A stretch of DNA of 64,000 bases from Photobacterium sp. GJ3 (GTDB taxonomy: Bacteria > Pseudomonadota > Gammaproteobacteria > Enterobacterales > Vibrionaceae). How positions within the stretch are numbered: the stretch's first letter is position 1; every line of letters begins with the position of its first letter. The stretch covers positions 682,001 to 746,000 of the forward strand of contig NZ_CP073578.1 of NCBI RefSeq assembly GCF_018199995.1, written 5' to 3'. Positions 21,693-31,180 of the stretch are shown piece after piece. The position numbers and the translations under genes were made by a program. A model generated the notes under the pieces. That model ran no database searches. It was not told where the DNA came from and saw nothing but the letters and a program-made list of their open reading frames with translations.

Positions 21693-22619
21693 TTACGCGA
21701 GCTTCTTTGCGGTCAGGGCCTGTTTCTTTTTGCGCTGAAAATTACGTTTGAGTTTCGGCGCAATCAGGGCCAGCGCGACCAGTACCGCAGTGATCAGGTT
21801 CAGGTCAGAAGCCTGCAGACCAAACATGCCGGTGCTGAGTGCAAATGCAACCGCCAGACGGTAAAGGACAGATCCCAGGATCACCGCCACGACAGCAACC
21901 CAGATTTTCCGGCCTGGGATCAGGGTCTGACCCAGAATGACCGCAGCCAGACCCACCACAATCGTACCCACACCGGACGTGACATCGGCAAAGTTGTTGG
22001 TTTGGGCAAACAGAGCACCGGAAAAGCCAACGAAGGCGTTCGACAGCGCCAGTCCAAAATAGGTATACAACGCCGTGCTGCCACCCTGCGCGTTCACCAT
22101 GCGGCTGTTGACCCCTGTGGCACGCAGGCCAAGACCAAAATCACTCGCCAGCAGACGAATTACAAACCAGCCACTGAAAATGACCAGTGCCAGCACCACG
22201 GCAAGGCGCACCAGCCCGGTATCGATACCGGTTTCAAAGGCGAAGTTTTCGAAGGGCGTCAGAATGGTGTCATCCCCCAGCAGTGCCAGGTTCGGACGGC
22301 CCATAATCCGAATGTTGATAGAGAAAGCCGCAATCATGGTCAGAATACTGGCCAGCAAATGCAGGATCCCGCACCGCACGGCCAGAAATGCAGTCACCAG
22401 ACCACACAGACCCCCCGCCAGAATCGCCATCATGGTTGCAATCCATGGATTCACACCCGCAATGATGGCTGTTGCAGCCACAGCGGCCCCCATCGGGAAA
22501 CTGCCGTCAACCGACAGATCAGGAAAGTCCAGCACTCGGAAAGTCAGATAAACACCCAGGGCGACCAGGCCATAAACCAGACCGATTTCCAGCGTACCGA
22601 TCAAAGCAAAGAAAGACAT
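21693..22619 (-). CDS. ABC transporter permease (TrpXYZ-like family)
   Basis: A polytopic inner-membrane permease of the branched-chain amino acid/BPD_transp_2 type (COG4120), about 308 residues with eight or more hydrophobic segments and a basic C-terminus (KRNFQRKKKQ). The start at ATG 22619 is preferred because AAGGAG stands at proper spacing upstream; a GTG nine codons earlier would put the Shine-Dalgarno inside the gene. Gap to the ATPase gene is 24 bp. Confidence 0.9.
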   Translation of the reverse strand: MSFFALIGTLEIGLVYGLVALGVYLTFRVLDFPDLSVDGSFPMGAAVAATAIIAGVNPWIATMMAILAGGLCGLVTAFLAVRCGILHLLASILTMIAAFSINIRIMGRPNLALLGDDTILTPFENFAFETGIDTGLVRLAVVLALVIFSGWFVIRLLASDFGLGLRATGVNSRMVNAQGGSTALYTYFGLALSNAFVGFSGALFAQTNNFADVTSGVGTIVVGLAAVILGQTLIPGRKIWVAVVAVILGSVLYRLAVAFALSTGMFGLQASDLNLITAVLVALALIAPKLKRNFQRKKKQALTAKKLA

Positions 22620-22682
22620 CGACAACTCCTTATTCCTTGCCGACACCGGCTGAGCGCCGGTGTCTGAGAGAGACAGGTGGGA

Positions 22683-23651
22683 TTATTTGGCAACCGAGGT
22701 TGCACGGCTGAGCAGATCCTGAGAGAAGGTAATCTTCAGCTTGGTTGCAGCTTTCTCATTCAGCGCCAGATCTGAGCCCATGGCCACTTTTACTGGCAGC
22801 TCAGAAACTTTCTTCCCTTTCAGCAGGGCATCGACATATTCGGCAGTCTGGACACCGACCTGATAGTAGTCGAAGCCCAGAGCAGCCAGGGCACCGCTTT
22901 CAATATAAGTGGTGGATGCGCCGATGACCGGAATCCCCGCCTGATTGCCTGCATTGACCAGTCCTTCGACTGCACTGGCAACCGTATTGTCTGTCGGGGC
23001 ATAAAGCGCGTCTGATTTGCCAGCGACGATTTGTGCTGCAGACTGTACATCTGCGCTCTTCAGCGCTGTGCCTTCAACAACTTCCATGCCATTTTCTCGG
23101 GCCGACTGACGCAGCAATTCAACCAGCGCAACTGCGTTCGCTTCACCTGGGTTATAAACCACACCAATACGTTTGGCATCGGGCAGAATTTCTTTGATTA
23201 ATTTGACGTGCTGACCGACCGGTGAAAGGTCAGATAATCCGGTGACATTGCGTTCAGGTTGTTCGGTGTTGCGGACCAGTTTTGCGCCAACAGGATCAGT
23301 CACAGCGGTAAAAACGACGGGAATAGAACGGGTCGCTGCGGCTAAAGCTTGTGCGGTTGGTGTGGCAATACCGACCAGAACATCGGGCTGATCACCGACA
23401 AACTGCTTGGCGATCTGAACGGCGATGGCTGGGTTCCCTTGTGCGGTCTGATAGGTAAATTCCAGATTTTTACCTTCTTCGTATCCTTTTTGTTTCAGAC
23501 CATCCAATAAGCCCTGACGGGTCGCATCCAGTGCCGGGTGTTCTACGATCTGAGACACAGCAACTTTTGCCACGTCAGCAAAGGCTGGTGAAGCGCTCAG
23601 GGCCAGGGCAGCGGCGATGCAGGCCGCAGAAAGCAGTTTGGTTCCCTTCAT
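22683..23651 (-). CDS. ABC transporter substrate-binding protein (COG2984 family)
   Basis: Periplasmic binding protein of the TrpX-like family, 322 residues. A signal peptide ends with ASPAFA near residue 25. The two-lobed core includes VGIATPTAQALAA and IPVVFTAVTDPVGAKLV, which are typical of COG2984 members. It is the first gene of the operon; the 63-bp gap to the permease holds a small GC-rich inverted repeat (ACACCGGC/GCCGGTGT) just after its stop, a common way of raising the binding-protein level. The ligand is unknown; aromatic amino acids are the usual guess. Confidence 0.9.
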   Translation of the reverse strand: MKGTKLLSAACIAAALALSASPAFADVAKVAVSQIVEHPALDATRQGLLDGLKQKGYEEGKNLEFTYQTAQGNPAIAVQIAKQFVGDQPDVLVGIATPTAQALAAATRSIPVVFTAVTDPVGAKLVRNTEQPERNVTGLSDLSPVGQHVKLIKEILPDAKRIGVVYNPGEANAVALVELLRQSARENGMEVVEGTALKSADVQSAAQIVAGKSDALYAPTDNTVASAVEGLVNAGNQAGIPVIGASTTYIESGALAALGFDYYQVGVQTAEYVDALLKGKKVSELPVKVAMGSDLALNEKAATKLKITFSQDLLSRATSVAK

Positions 23652-24047
23652 ACATACAATCCTTGTTCTGGTGATGACCGGGATGGGAGCAGGACAATGT
23701 CATTGATTACCCCCATCATTGGCATAATGTTTTAGCTCAATGAGAAAAGAAAGAACATCCAAAAATTAACAACAATGTAACAACTGTTAGGTCTATCAAC
23801 CTGTGATTCATATCAATACTAGACTTTTATTTTATGAAACTGCTGTATTTATGGTTAGAAGTTAGACGATTTTCGTATGCGGCAGCGGTATGTTTTAAAT
23901 TCGGATTTTTGTGACTGTCGCAATGCATGGCGGGGAAATGGCAAAAATGAACGAAGCTTTGACTGTTTTATGAGCAGTTTCAGAACGAAGGACACATCAG
24001 GGGCTGGTCTGTGCAGGCAGCCACATCAGACTGCCTGCGAGGAAGTT
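23652..24047. other. 396-bp intergenic region, ABC operon upstream region and chaN 3' region
   Basis: AT-rich near the ABC operon, presumably containing its promoter. The only structure I can define is an 8-bp-arm hairpin GCAGGCAG / CTGCCTGC (24013-24038) downstream of chaN, without a U tract. Short open frames here have no coding character. Confidence 0.5.
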
Positions 24048-25004
24048 TTATTGAGAATCGCCGAGACACTGAAGCTGGCTGTTTCGCTGACCCATCTGGG
24101 CAAATGCCGCTTTCATATTGGCTTCCTGGACATAACGGGGCGGCAGTGGCTGGACTTCAACCTGATAATCCGGGGCACCGGCTGACAGCGGGCTGTCTTT
24201 GGTAACCGGGGTGACCATGACCACATTCAGCGCCGGATTTCGGGCCAGAATCCGGGATGCTGTGCCTAATCCTTCTGCGGTATGGAAGCGGCCGGCGACA
24301 TGCAGAATCTGGTGGCCGGGATGGGTTTGAAGGTAATTGACCATGCTTTCGGCCATGGTGTCGTCCCAGCTGGTTTGGGCTGCGAATTGTCTTTCTGTTT
24401 GGGCTTCATCACCATGGTGCATTGACTGAGTGAATTTCTCTTTATATGGGTCATTTTCCAGTGTAAGTGACTGAGCCACCCATTGCCGTTCGGTTGCTGG
24501 CAGCCGGTTTAAGTAGTCCGCGCCGTAACGTCCTACACAGCGGACAATGGATTTCGGGGCATTGGCTGCGATCACATCCAGTTGATTCAGCCGGGCAAAC
24601 TCCACCAGCGGGCGGTAGTCGGATTCATAGTTCGGCCAGGCATTGCCTTGTTTGATCAGCACCTGTTCACCAATGTCGCCTTGGAGATATTGATCCAATA
24701 GCGCCTGATTGTCCCGGGTGAACTGCTCCATGGATAAAGCCAGATTGGGTTGGATGGCGTAGAGTGCAGCCAGCAGCCGGGTTTGCATCAGGTGCGTCCC
24801 GGGATGGCTGTGCCATTCACCGATCAGGACAATATCCGCTTGTGACAGGGCATCAGCAAGCTGTTGTTCTGTCAGAGGATTCCCTTGCGGGGAGCGGATG
24901 CTGTAGTCATATAAGGTGGGCGGAAGTGGTTTACCGGCAGAGGGCGTCTGAGCGGCGCAACCACTCAGCAGGGCTGCCAGCAGAAAGGCGTAGCCAGTCT
25001 TCAT
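24048..25004 (-). CDS. ChaN-family haem/iron-associated lipoprotein
   Basis: The 318-residue lipoprotein has a signal ending in the lipobox LLSGC and belongs to the ChaN/DUF399 family, members of which bind haem dimers at the outer membrane in pathogens such as Campylobacter. The family blocks VLIGEWHSHPGTH, MEQFTRDNQ and HVAGRFHTAEGLG are present. A Fur-box candidate lies at 25179-25197, fitting an iron role. It lies downstream of rlmA on the same strand but with a 213-bp gap, so separate transcription is likely. Confidence 0.85.
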   Translation of the reverse strand: MKTGYAFLLAALLSGCAAQTPSAGKPLPPTLYDYSIRSPQGNPLTEQQLADALSQADIVLIGEWHSHPGTHLMQTRLLAALYAIQPNLALSMEQFTRDNQALLDQYLQGDIGEQVLIKQGNAWPNYESDYRPLVEFARLNQLDVIAANAPKSIVRCVGRYGADYLNRLPATERQWVAQSLTLENDPYKEKFTQSMHHGDEAQTERQFAAQTSWDDTMAESMVNYLQTHPGHQILHVAGRFHTAEGLGTASRILARNPALNVVMVTPVTKDSPLSAGAPDYQVEVQPLPPRYVQEANMKAAFAQMGQRNSQLQCLGDSQ

Positions 25005-25178
25005 GAATTTTTCCTTATCGCCGAAGCTTCAGTGCTGTAAGTCCCTGAGAAATAACATTGGGCATCAACTGCCATCCAAGATTTCAGTATGGCTTTGTGA
25101 GAAGGGATCGGACAATGTTATCGCGTCAGTTTCTGATTTGTCGGCGATATGATAGTGAAGACTGGTAAAAGACTCAAT

Positions 25179-25197
25179 AGTAATGAGAATTAATTTC
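25179..25197. promoter_or_regulatory. candidate Fur box upstream of chaN-like gene
   Basis: AGTAATGAGAATTAATTTC matches the 19-bp Fur palindrome at 13 positions and is surrounded by AT-rich sequence, 175 bp before the start codon. Confidence 0.55.
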
Positions 25198-25217
25198 AAT
25201 TACATTGATCGGCGAGA

Positions 25218-26039
25218 TTAGGCCGACGGCACCCGGTACACCCGCAGGGTAAAATCAGCCTCGCAGTGAAAATCCTGTTGCTGTTTCAGATGTGTCCAGA
25301 CCGACTCCGGGGTTTTCCAGGCAAACGGCGTCATTTGCATCAGGGCTGTGGCTTCATCCCCATTGAGGGCCATTTCATAATGCAGCTGAGTTTCGTGCGC
25401 CAGTGTCAGCCCCGGTAACGCTTCCGGCTGAATATCATGCAAGCGGACGTCCTGATAAATCAAAGCCTTCAACTGATACAGATGACGGGCTGCTGGTGTG
25501 ACGGTCAGTAAAATTGCGCCGGGCTTCAGGGTGCGGGCAATCTCTTCCGCCTTACAGGGCGCATAAATTCGAACCATGGCATCCAGGCTGTGATCGGCAA
25601 ATGGCAGCCGGTGGCTGGATGCGACACAGAAACGGCAGTCTTGATAGCGCTTGGCTGCATACTTCACGGCGATTTTGGAGATATCCAATCCGTGAATGAC
25701 CAGCGCTGGCTGGGCTTCCTTTAATTCGGTGAAGGCGGAAGTGTAATAGCCTTCGCCGCACCCAATATCCAGTAGTTGCTGGCTGTCCGGTGCCATGAAC
25801 TGCCGGAGTAGCTTCAGGACATTTTCCCGCATGGGAGCATAATGACCGCCTTCGAGAAATTGCCTTCTGGCTTGCATCATCTCTTTGTTATCACCGGGGT
25901 TCTTCGAGCTTTTATGGTGTGCAGGCATCAGATTGACGTAGCCCTCTTTAGCCTGATCAAACTGATGATTTGCGTCACAACGCCAGTGATTGCCTGCCTG
26001 ATGCAGAGGATGATGACATAGCGGACATTGGTAGGACAT
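25218..26039 (-). CDS. rlmA: 23S rRNA (guanine-745-N1)-methyltransferase RlmA
   Basis: SAM-dependent methyltransferase acting on G745 of 23S rRNA. The 273-residue protein starts with a zinc finger (CPLCHHPL then CDANHQF) and has the RlmA block EGYVNLMPAHHKSSKNPGD, SAM motif LLDIGCGEGYY and GLDISKIAVKYAAKR. The ATG at 26039 reproduces the E. coli start (MSxxCPLC); an in-frame GTG three codons upstream is the alternative. In E. coli the gene is rrmA. Confidence 0.95.
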   Translation of the reverse strand: MSYQCPLCHHPLHQAGNHWRCDANHQFDQAKEGYVNLMPAHHKSSKNPGDNKEMMQARRQFLEGGHYAPMRENVLKLLRQFMAPDSQQLLDIGCGEGYYTSAFTELKEAQPALVIHGLDISKIAVKYAAKRYQDCRFCVASSHRLPFADHSLDAMVRIYAPCKAEEIARTLKPGAILLTVTPAARHLYQLKALIYQDVRLHDIQPEALPGLTLAHETQLHYEMALNGDEATALMQMTPFAWKTPESVWTHLKQQQDFHCEADFTLRVYRVPSA

Positions 26040-26426
26040 AGAAAGCACCGAATCTTAAAACAGCGCATTGTAACGTGTTTAGGGTCAACAGAGAACATGC
26101 AGCCTGTTCGACATCAGGATGATCATTGAATGACAGTGAAAGCTGAAAAGGGTGATCATTTTCACAAATAAATATCCTTCTTTTTCAATGACCCATAGAC
26201 GTATTTTGATTAAGGATATATTCAGGCAAGGCAGTTACTCTGGTTGCGCATGAAGTGACTCTCTCCTCCATGCCTTTTTTGGTGATGAAATCATGAAGAA
26301 TCTGGCATATCAGGATTTGGCTGCCTTTCTCCCTGTCGCCCGGTTCATTGTTGTTCATCCCGATTTTTGCGTGATTGTCCGCTCCGGATTCAGAGCGGTG
26401 ATTGACCACACTCAAGGAAACAAAAA
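26040..26426. other. 387-bp intergenic region, porin leader
   Basis: Contains two copies of TGATCATT (about 26121 and 26155) and, in the last 50 bp before the porin, a 6-bp-arm hairpin CCGCTC / GAGCGG (26379-26398). An AAGGA site precedes the porin ATG. Porin leaders of this size often carry OmpR sites and sRNA targets, but I cannot demonstrate either here. Confidence 0.45.
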
Positions 26427-27485
26427 ATGAAAAAAACACTAGCAGCGGCAATGATCTCCAGTATTTTTGCAAGTGGTGCGAGCTACGCAGCGAACATTTA
26501 TCAGGGTGAAGACGGTAGTGAAGTCAATGTTTATGGCCGTCTGGGCTATAACATTACCGATAAAGCGACAAACAATGGCGATACCGAAGGCCAGTTCGAT
26601 GCACGAATTGGTTTGGGCGGCTCTCAGCGTGTGAATGATCAGGTGTCTGTCATTGGTTGGGCTGAGTATCAGGTTGGGGCTGCTGAGGCCGAAAATGGTT
26701 TTGTAAACGGTGGTGAAGAACTGACTGCACGTTATGTCTGGGCAGGGATTGACGCCGGTGATGTCGGTAAGATCACCGGTGGCCGTGTCGCCTCCGGTAT
26801 TATCTGGCTGTCTGACATTGTCGATGTGTTCCATGCATCTGATGTTGCACTGGGTCGCCAGATTGTCGAAATCGATAATTCTGCCGTACAGACATTCCGT
26901 CAGGATGGTACGCTCCAGTATCAAAATAATTTCGGTGGTCTGGACGTCTCTGTCGCTTATATCTTTGGTGATGGCAGCTCTGAAGATGGTTCAGCAAATG
27001 CTGTGCTGGATTATGGTTACAATACAGCACTCCGCTATGGCATCGAGTTGGGCAATGGGATGACGCTGACACCCGTTGTGGCTTATCAATACAATGAAAA
27101 CAAAGGTGGTGATGAGTCCACTTTCTGGGGTGCTGGTGCAAACTTTGTCGCTGGTAATCTGACTGTCGGTATGGAATATTCTGAGAACGAACTGGATTTC
27201 TCAGGTGCGGCAAGCAATAGTAAAGATGAAGTGTTCGAAGCCATTGTTGCTTATAATATCAATGACTTTGTGACAGTTCGCGGTGGTTACCGTAATCTGG
27301 ATAACACAGGTGGTGATGAGCTGGAGCTGGACGAGTACACTTTGGAAGGCCAATATCGCCTGACCAGTCAGTCATCTATCTATGCAGATTATGTGATGCG
27401 TGATGGTAACAATGGTTTCAGTAATGGTTTCGCGGGCGATGCGGATGAAGACTTCTATAACGTAGGTTTACGTTACGAATTCTAA
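26427..27485 (+). CDS. OmpU-like general porin
   Basis: A 352-residue outer-membrane trimeric-type porin. The signal peptide ends at SYAA (cleavage near residue 21-22), followed by NIYQGEDGSEVNVYGRLGYN, the usual first strand of vibrio porins. The chain is acidic and rich in Gly, Asn and aromatic residues in alternating patterns, and ends with RYEF, a C-terminal aromatic recognised by the BAM machinery. It has its own terminator and converges on the pgtA-like gene. The nearest named relatives are OmpU and OmpC-type porins; which it is cannot be settled here. Confidence 0.9.
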   Translation: MKKTLAAAMISSIFASGASYAANIYQGEDGSEVNVYGRLGYNITDKATNNGDTEGQFDARIGLGGSQRVNDQVSVIGWAEYQVGAAEAENGFVNGGEELTARYVWAGIDAGDVGKITGGRVASGIIWLSDIVDVFHASDVALGRQIVEIDNSAVQTFRQDGTLQYQNNFGGLDVSVAYIFGDGSSEDGSANAVLDYGYNTALRYGIELGNGMTLTPVVAYQYNENKGGDESTFWGAGANFVAGNLTVGMEYSENELDFSGAASNSKDEVFEAIVAYNINDFVTVRGGYRNLDNTGGDELELDEYTLEGQYRLTSQSSIYADYVMRDGNNGFSNGFAGDADEDFYNVGLRYEF

Positions 27486-27516
27486 ACAGAAAACACCGAA
27501 CAATCGATTCGAACAG

Positions 27517-27542
27517 GCCGGCGCATCAGCGCCGGCTTTTTT
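27517..27542 (+). terminator. porin terminator
   Basis: Perfect 8-bp stem GCCGGCGC / GCGCCGGC with an ATCA loop and six T. Confidence 0.95.
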
Positions 27543-27556
27543 CTGATCTCTGCCTG

Positions 27557-28827
27557 TTATTGTCTGGCTTTGTAATCCGCTTTGTCGAGATTGTGTTTTT
27601 TCATTCTCAGGTACAGCTTCTTGCGGGGAATTTGCAGATAGCCGGAAACCTCGTTGATGCGGCCACTGAACAGGTAGAGCGCATCTTCAATCACTTGTTT
27701 TTCGTAGCTGTCGATCAGGTCATCCAGCGGGCTACTCATCTGCTCCAGCGGCTGTGTTCGTTCCTGACCGGCCAGTTTCACGATACCGATGGCGTACAGT
27801 TCTGCGACATTGCGGAGCTCCAGAACATTGCCGCGCCAGTGATGGCGGTTCAGTGTATTGATATAGGCTTTATCAATCACAGGAACGCTTTTATTCAGCT
27901 TCTGGCAACTGGCTTTCAGGAAATGTTTGAATAAGGGCGTAATATCGGTTGCGCGCTGGCGGAGGGGGGGGCAAGAAACCGCACCTGGCTGAGGAAATAG
28001 AACAGCTCCGGAACCAGAGACTCTTTTTCGACAGCTGCTTCGGCGGTGCCTTCCAGAATCGCCAGCACACGAACTTCGCGTTTTCCCAACCGCTCTTGTT
28101 CGAGCAGGAAGCGGCACAGCCAGCGCTGTGTGTCTGCGGGCATGGCAGGCAGGTTATTGATACAAATACTGCCGCTGCGTGCATTGATCATGGCGCGCTG
28201 TAAATCCGGTGTGCGTTCGACTTTCGTGCCACACAGCTTAATCAGCGGTCCATTGGCCAGGTGACTGTTGCTGTGAAGCAGCCGGGCAATGGTATGACGA
28301 CCGGTACCGCATTCCCCTTCAATCAGGACATCTTTGTTGTTGTTGGCAGTCTGGCTGATCTGTTCCCGGAGTTTGACCATCAGCGGACTGTCACCCAGCA
28401 GCTCATAGCTGGTGGTCTGCTGCAACCTTTTCCGGTGGGCAATCAGTTGTTTACGTTTTGGCAGATGTTTTTCAAGCAGGGTGATCAGTGCTGCAGGTTG
28501 CAACGGCTTTTGCAGGAAATCGACCGCACCGCTTTTGAGTGCGTCAACCGCCATCGGAATGTCTCCGTGGCCCGTGATCATGATGACCGGCAAGCTGTTG
28601 TCCAGCGATTTGACTTGCTGTAAAACTTCTTTACCGCTGGTTACGGGCATATACATGTCGGTAATGACTACCCCCGGCCAATCCTTGTGTAACTGTGCCA
28701 GTGCCTGCGCCGGATTCGTGGCAGTTCTCGCCCGGTATCCGGCGACTTCAAGCAGATGCTGATACGCATCAACAACATCCTGATCGTCATCAATGATCAG
28801 CACTTCAATGTTATCGGAAATCGTCAT
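27557..28827 (-). CDS. pgtA: PgtA-like response regulator of the NtrC class, with frameshift at a G8/C8 run
   Basis: About 423 residues once the frame is restored. Receiver domain 1-120 has Asp57 and Lys107; an AAA+ region 140-360 follows; a Fis-type helix-turn-helix (GRINEVSGYLQIPRKKLYLRM) ends the protein. The AAA+ part is unusual: Walker A reads GECGTGRH (Lys replaced by Arg), no GAFTGA loop is present, and Walker B reads ICINNL with both acids replaced by Asn. The frame breaks at 27964-27971: nine rather than eight C would join RFLAPP to LRQRATDI. The start overlaps the pgtB-like stop by 17 bp. In Salmonella PgtA controls the phosphoglycerate carrier PgtP; no pgtP lies here. Confidence 0.75.
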
Positions 28828-31180
28828 ACTTCTCTAACTCCAAAACAACCATAGCGCCTCCTTGCAATGTCGAAGCAAGGTAAATATTGCCGCCCAGCCT
28901 GTTCATAATCGAACGGCAAATGTTGAGCCCTAATCCCAGTCCGACATCTTTTGTGGTGGTAAAAGGGGTGAATAATTTTTCGATGATGTCCGGTGCAAAT
29001 CCACAGCCTGTATCACTGACTGCAATGTGCAGCATGTCGTTGTCCGCCGCTGATGTCAGTAAGGCCACCTCGATGTCACGGCGTTCATGACCCGCAACCG
29101 CATCGCAGCTGTTTATGAACAGGTTGACCAGCACCTGTTCAAACTGGACGGGATCTGCGGTCACCAGATACGGGCTGTTGATTTGGCAGATTAAGTGCGT
29201 TTGCTGAACTTTTAATCGGCTTTCAATGAGTTGCCGTGCCTGATTGATTGATTGCTGGACATTGATTCCCTGCAAGGGACGGTTGGCCGACTGCTTTTTG
29301 GCGAAATTCCGCAGGCTGGAGATAATTCTCCCCATACGCTCGGTCAGGCTTTCCATCTTGTCCAGGCTGGCGGGTAACTGTGAATAATTGTTCTTGCCAA
29401 CGGCCATCTTTGTGGCGAATAAGTGAGTCGACATGGCGGAAAGCGGCTGATTCAGTTCATGGGCCAGTGAGGTCATAGTCTGGCCGACAACCGCCATCTT
29501 GGCGGCCTGAATCAATTCGTCCTGCGTTGCGCGCAGATCGGATTCAATCCGTTTTCGGTCTTCAACTTCTGCTTTCAGCTGGAGGTTGCGCTTGGTGAGC
29601 GATTCTGTTTTTTCATGGACCATACTTTCGAGCCAGCGAGCCGCATTTTCCTGCTCCGTAATATCGGTCATGGTGATAATGACCTTGGCTTCCCGGCCTT
29701 GGTTAAACTGACGGAAATCCAGTCGCAGATAGCCCTGTTCCTGATGGCTGGTATGCCGGATGGTCAGGCTGCACGCGCCATTGTTCTGTAGTGGACTCTC
29801 AGGCAGAAACAGGCTCTTCAGCCGGCTTTCCATGGCCGCTGGAAAAAGTGCCCAGAGTGTATGATCGGTCGGAATGGTGTCGGTGTGGAACAGGGCGAGG
29901 GCACTGGGATTGACCGATTCAATCACACCGGACAAATTACAGGTAATAATGCTGGCCTGTGTGTTATTGATCAGATTCAGCGCATTGGTTTGCTGCATTT
30001 CCAGCATTTGCTGACGGAAGTGACGCAGACTGTCTCCCAGCAGGCCGATTTCGTCATCGCCGTCGACCTGAATGGTGGCATTGAGATCGCCTTGAGCCAC
30101 GGCATACAAGTCATGACTCAGTTGGTTCAGCCGCGTCACGATCCCCCGGCTGACCAGATACACGGATATCAGGACGGACAACGTAATCGCCAGCAAAACC
30201 ACCCCCAGCAAGAGATAGCTGCTGATGATCACCGATTGGCGGGTATGGTCGTTTAAAGTCAGCAGCGAGCTGTCTGCCTGTTCAACCATGGCCTGAATGA
30301 GTTCTTCCTGATAGTGCAGACGATTTCTGATGCGTTTGTCAAAATTCTGGATGAGCAGCTCTAACTGAGCCAGCTCCTGAAGCTGGAGTTCCAGCGGCCC
30401 GCTTGGCTGAACCAGTGTGATAATCTCGTCAAGATGCTGTCGGAATGCGAAAGTCGATGGATAATGGCTGAGAAGATCGCTCAGCGATTTTAACTGTTTG
30501 GTTTTATGGCCGATAAAATGGAACGCATTGACGATATCCCGACTCTGATGCTGCAGAAAGATATCTTTGACCAGCTGATTTAATTCGTTTTCTTTCACCG
30601 TGATGGATTGCAGCAGCGCAAATTCGTTGATGGTTTCCCGGATGCGCTCGCCGTCCAGTTGCTGCGGGTCGAGCCGGGTCAATTGCCATTCCAGTTCATG
30701 CCGGATCGGAGCCAGATCTTCCACGATATTTTGATGTAACCAGTTCAGGCGCGTTTCTGACTGGGCCAGCGCGAGTATTGCGTTGGCTCGCCGATTCAGC
30801 AGGACGGCGTAGGTCTGAATTTCACTGAGTAGAGTTTCGTGCTCGATTTTGAGCGCAGGATAAGACGACAGGCTGGCCGTATTCGAGATGGCCTGAGAGA
30901 TCTGTTCTGCCTGTAATGTAATGGCCTGATTCAGCTCTGCATGTAGGACCGGATCTTCGTTGGCACTGATTTGATGCAGGGTATCTTTCAGTGCGGTGGT
31001 GTGGCGTTCCAGATGATAGCTGGCCCTCAGGGTCGGCAGGTTCTTACTGACGATGGCGTCAATCTGGTCATCCAGACTTTCCCAGGTGATCAGGGCAATC
31101 AGACTGACACCGATACTCAGAAAGGCCATCAGGCTGATGGCACTGATCAGTCGGTTGCCGATGGTTTTTCGTTTCAGCAT
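28811..31180 (-). CDS. pgtB: PgtB-like sensor histidine kinase
   Basis: A 789-residue inner-membrane kinase. TM1 lies near 11-33, a long helical periplasmic region spans 34-316, TM2 near 317-343, HAMP 344-397 and a PAS-like segment about 400-510. A coiled coil follows, then HisKA with phospho-acceptor His574 in SLAHELNQPL and a HATPase domain with NLFINSCDAV, DTGCGF and GLGLGLN. It belongs to the DctB/PgtB group. Its ATG overlaps the pgtC-like stop (TAATG), so the periplasmic protein, kinase and regulator are translationally linked. It is longer than Salmonella PgtB (about 670), mainly in the periplasmic part. Confidence 0.82.
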   Translation of the reverse strand: MLKRKTIGNRLISAISLMAFLSIGVSLIALITWESLDDQIDAIVSKNLPTLRASYHLERHTTALKDTLHQISANEDPVLHAELNQAITLQAEQISQAISNTASLSSYPALKIEHETLLSEIQTYAVLLNRRANAILALAQSETRLNWLHQNIVEDLAPIRHELEWQLTRLDPQQLDGERIRETINEFALLQSITVKENELNQLVKDIFLQHQSRDIVNAFHFIGHKTKQLKSLSDLLSHYPSTFAFRQHLDEIITLVQPSGPLELQLQELAQLELLIQNFDKRIRNRLHYQEELIQAMVEQADSSLLTLNDHTRQSVIISSYLLLGVVLLAITLSVLISVYLVSRGIVTRLNQLSHDLYAVAQGDLNATIQVDGDDEIGLLGDSLRHFRQQMLEMQQTNALNLINNTQASIITCNLSGVIESVNPSALALFHTDTIPTDHTLWALFPAAMESRLKSLFLPESPLQNNGACSLTIRHTSHQEQGYLRLDFRQFNQGREAKVIITMTDITEQENAARWLESMVHEKTESLTKRNLQLKAEVEDRKRIESDLRATQDELIQAAKMAVVGQTMTSLAHELNQPLSAMSTHLFATKMAVGKNNYSQLPASLDKMESLTERMGRIISSLRNFAKKQSANRPLQGINVQQSINQARQLIESRLKVQQTHLICQINSPYLVTADPVQFEQVLVNLFINSCDAVAGHERRDIEVALLTSAADNDMLHIAVSDTGCGFAPDIIEKLFTPFTTTKDVGLGLGLNICRSIMNRLGGNIYLASTLQGGAMVVLELEKYDDFR

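Noticed and set aside
27557..28827. Calling the pgtA-, pgtC-, pflB-, DUF3360- and adaptor genes pseudogenes
   Set aside because: The breaks share a homopolymer-undercall pattern and pflB is unlikely to be lost while pflA and the FNR promoter are intact.
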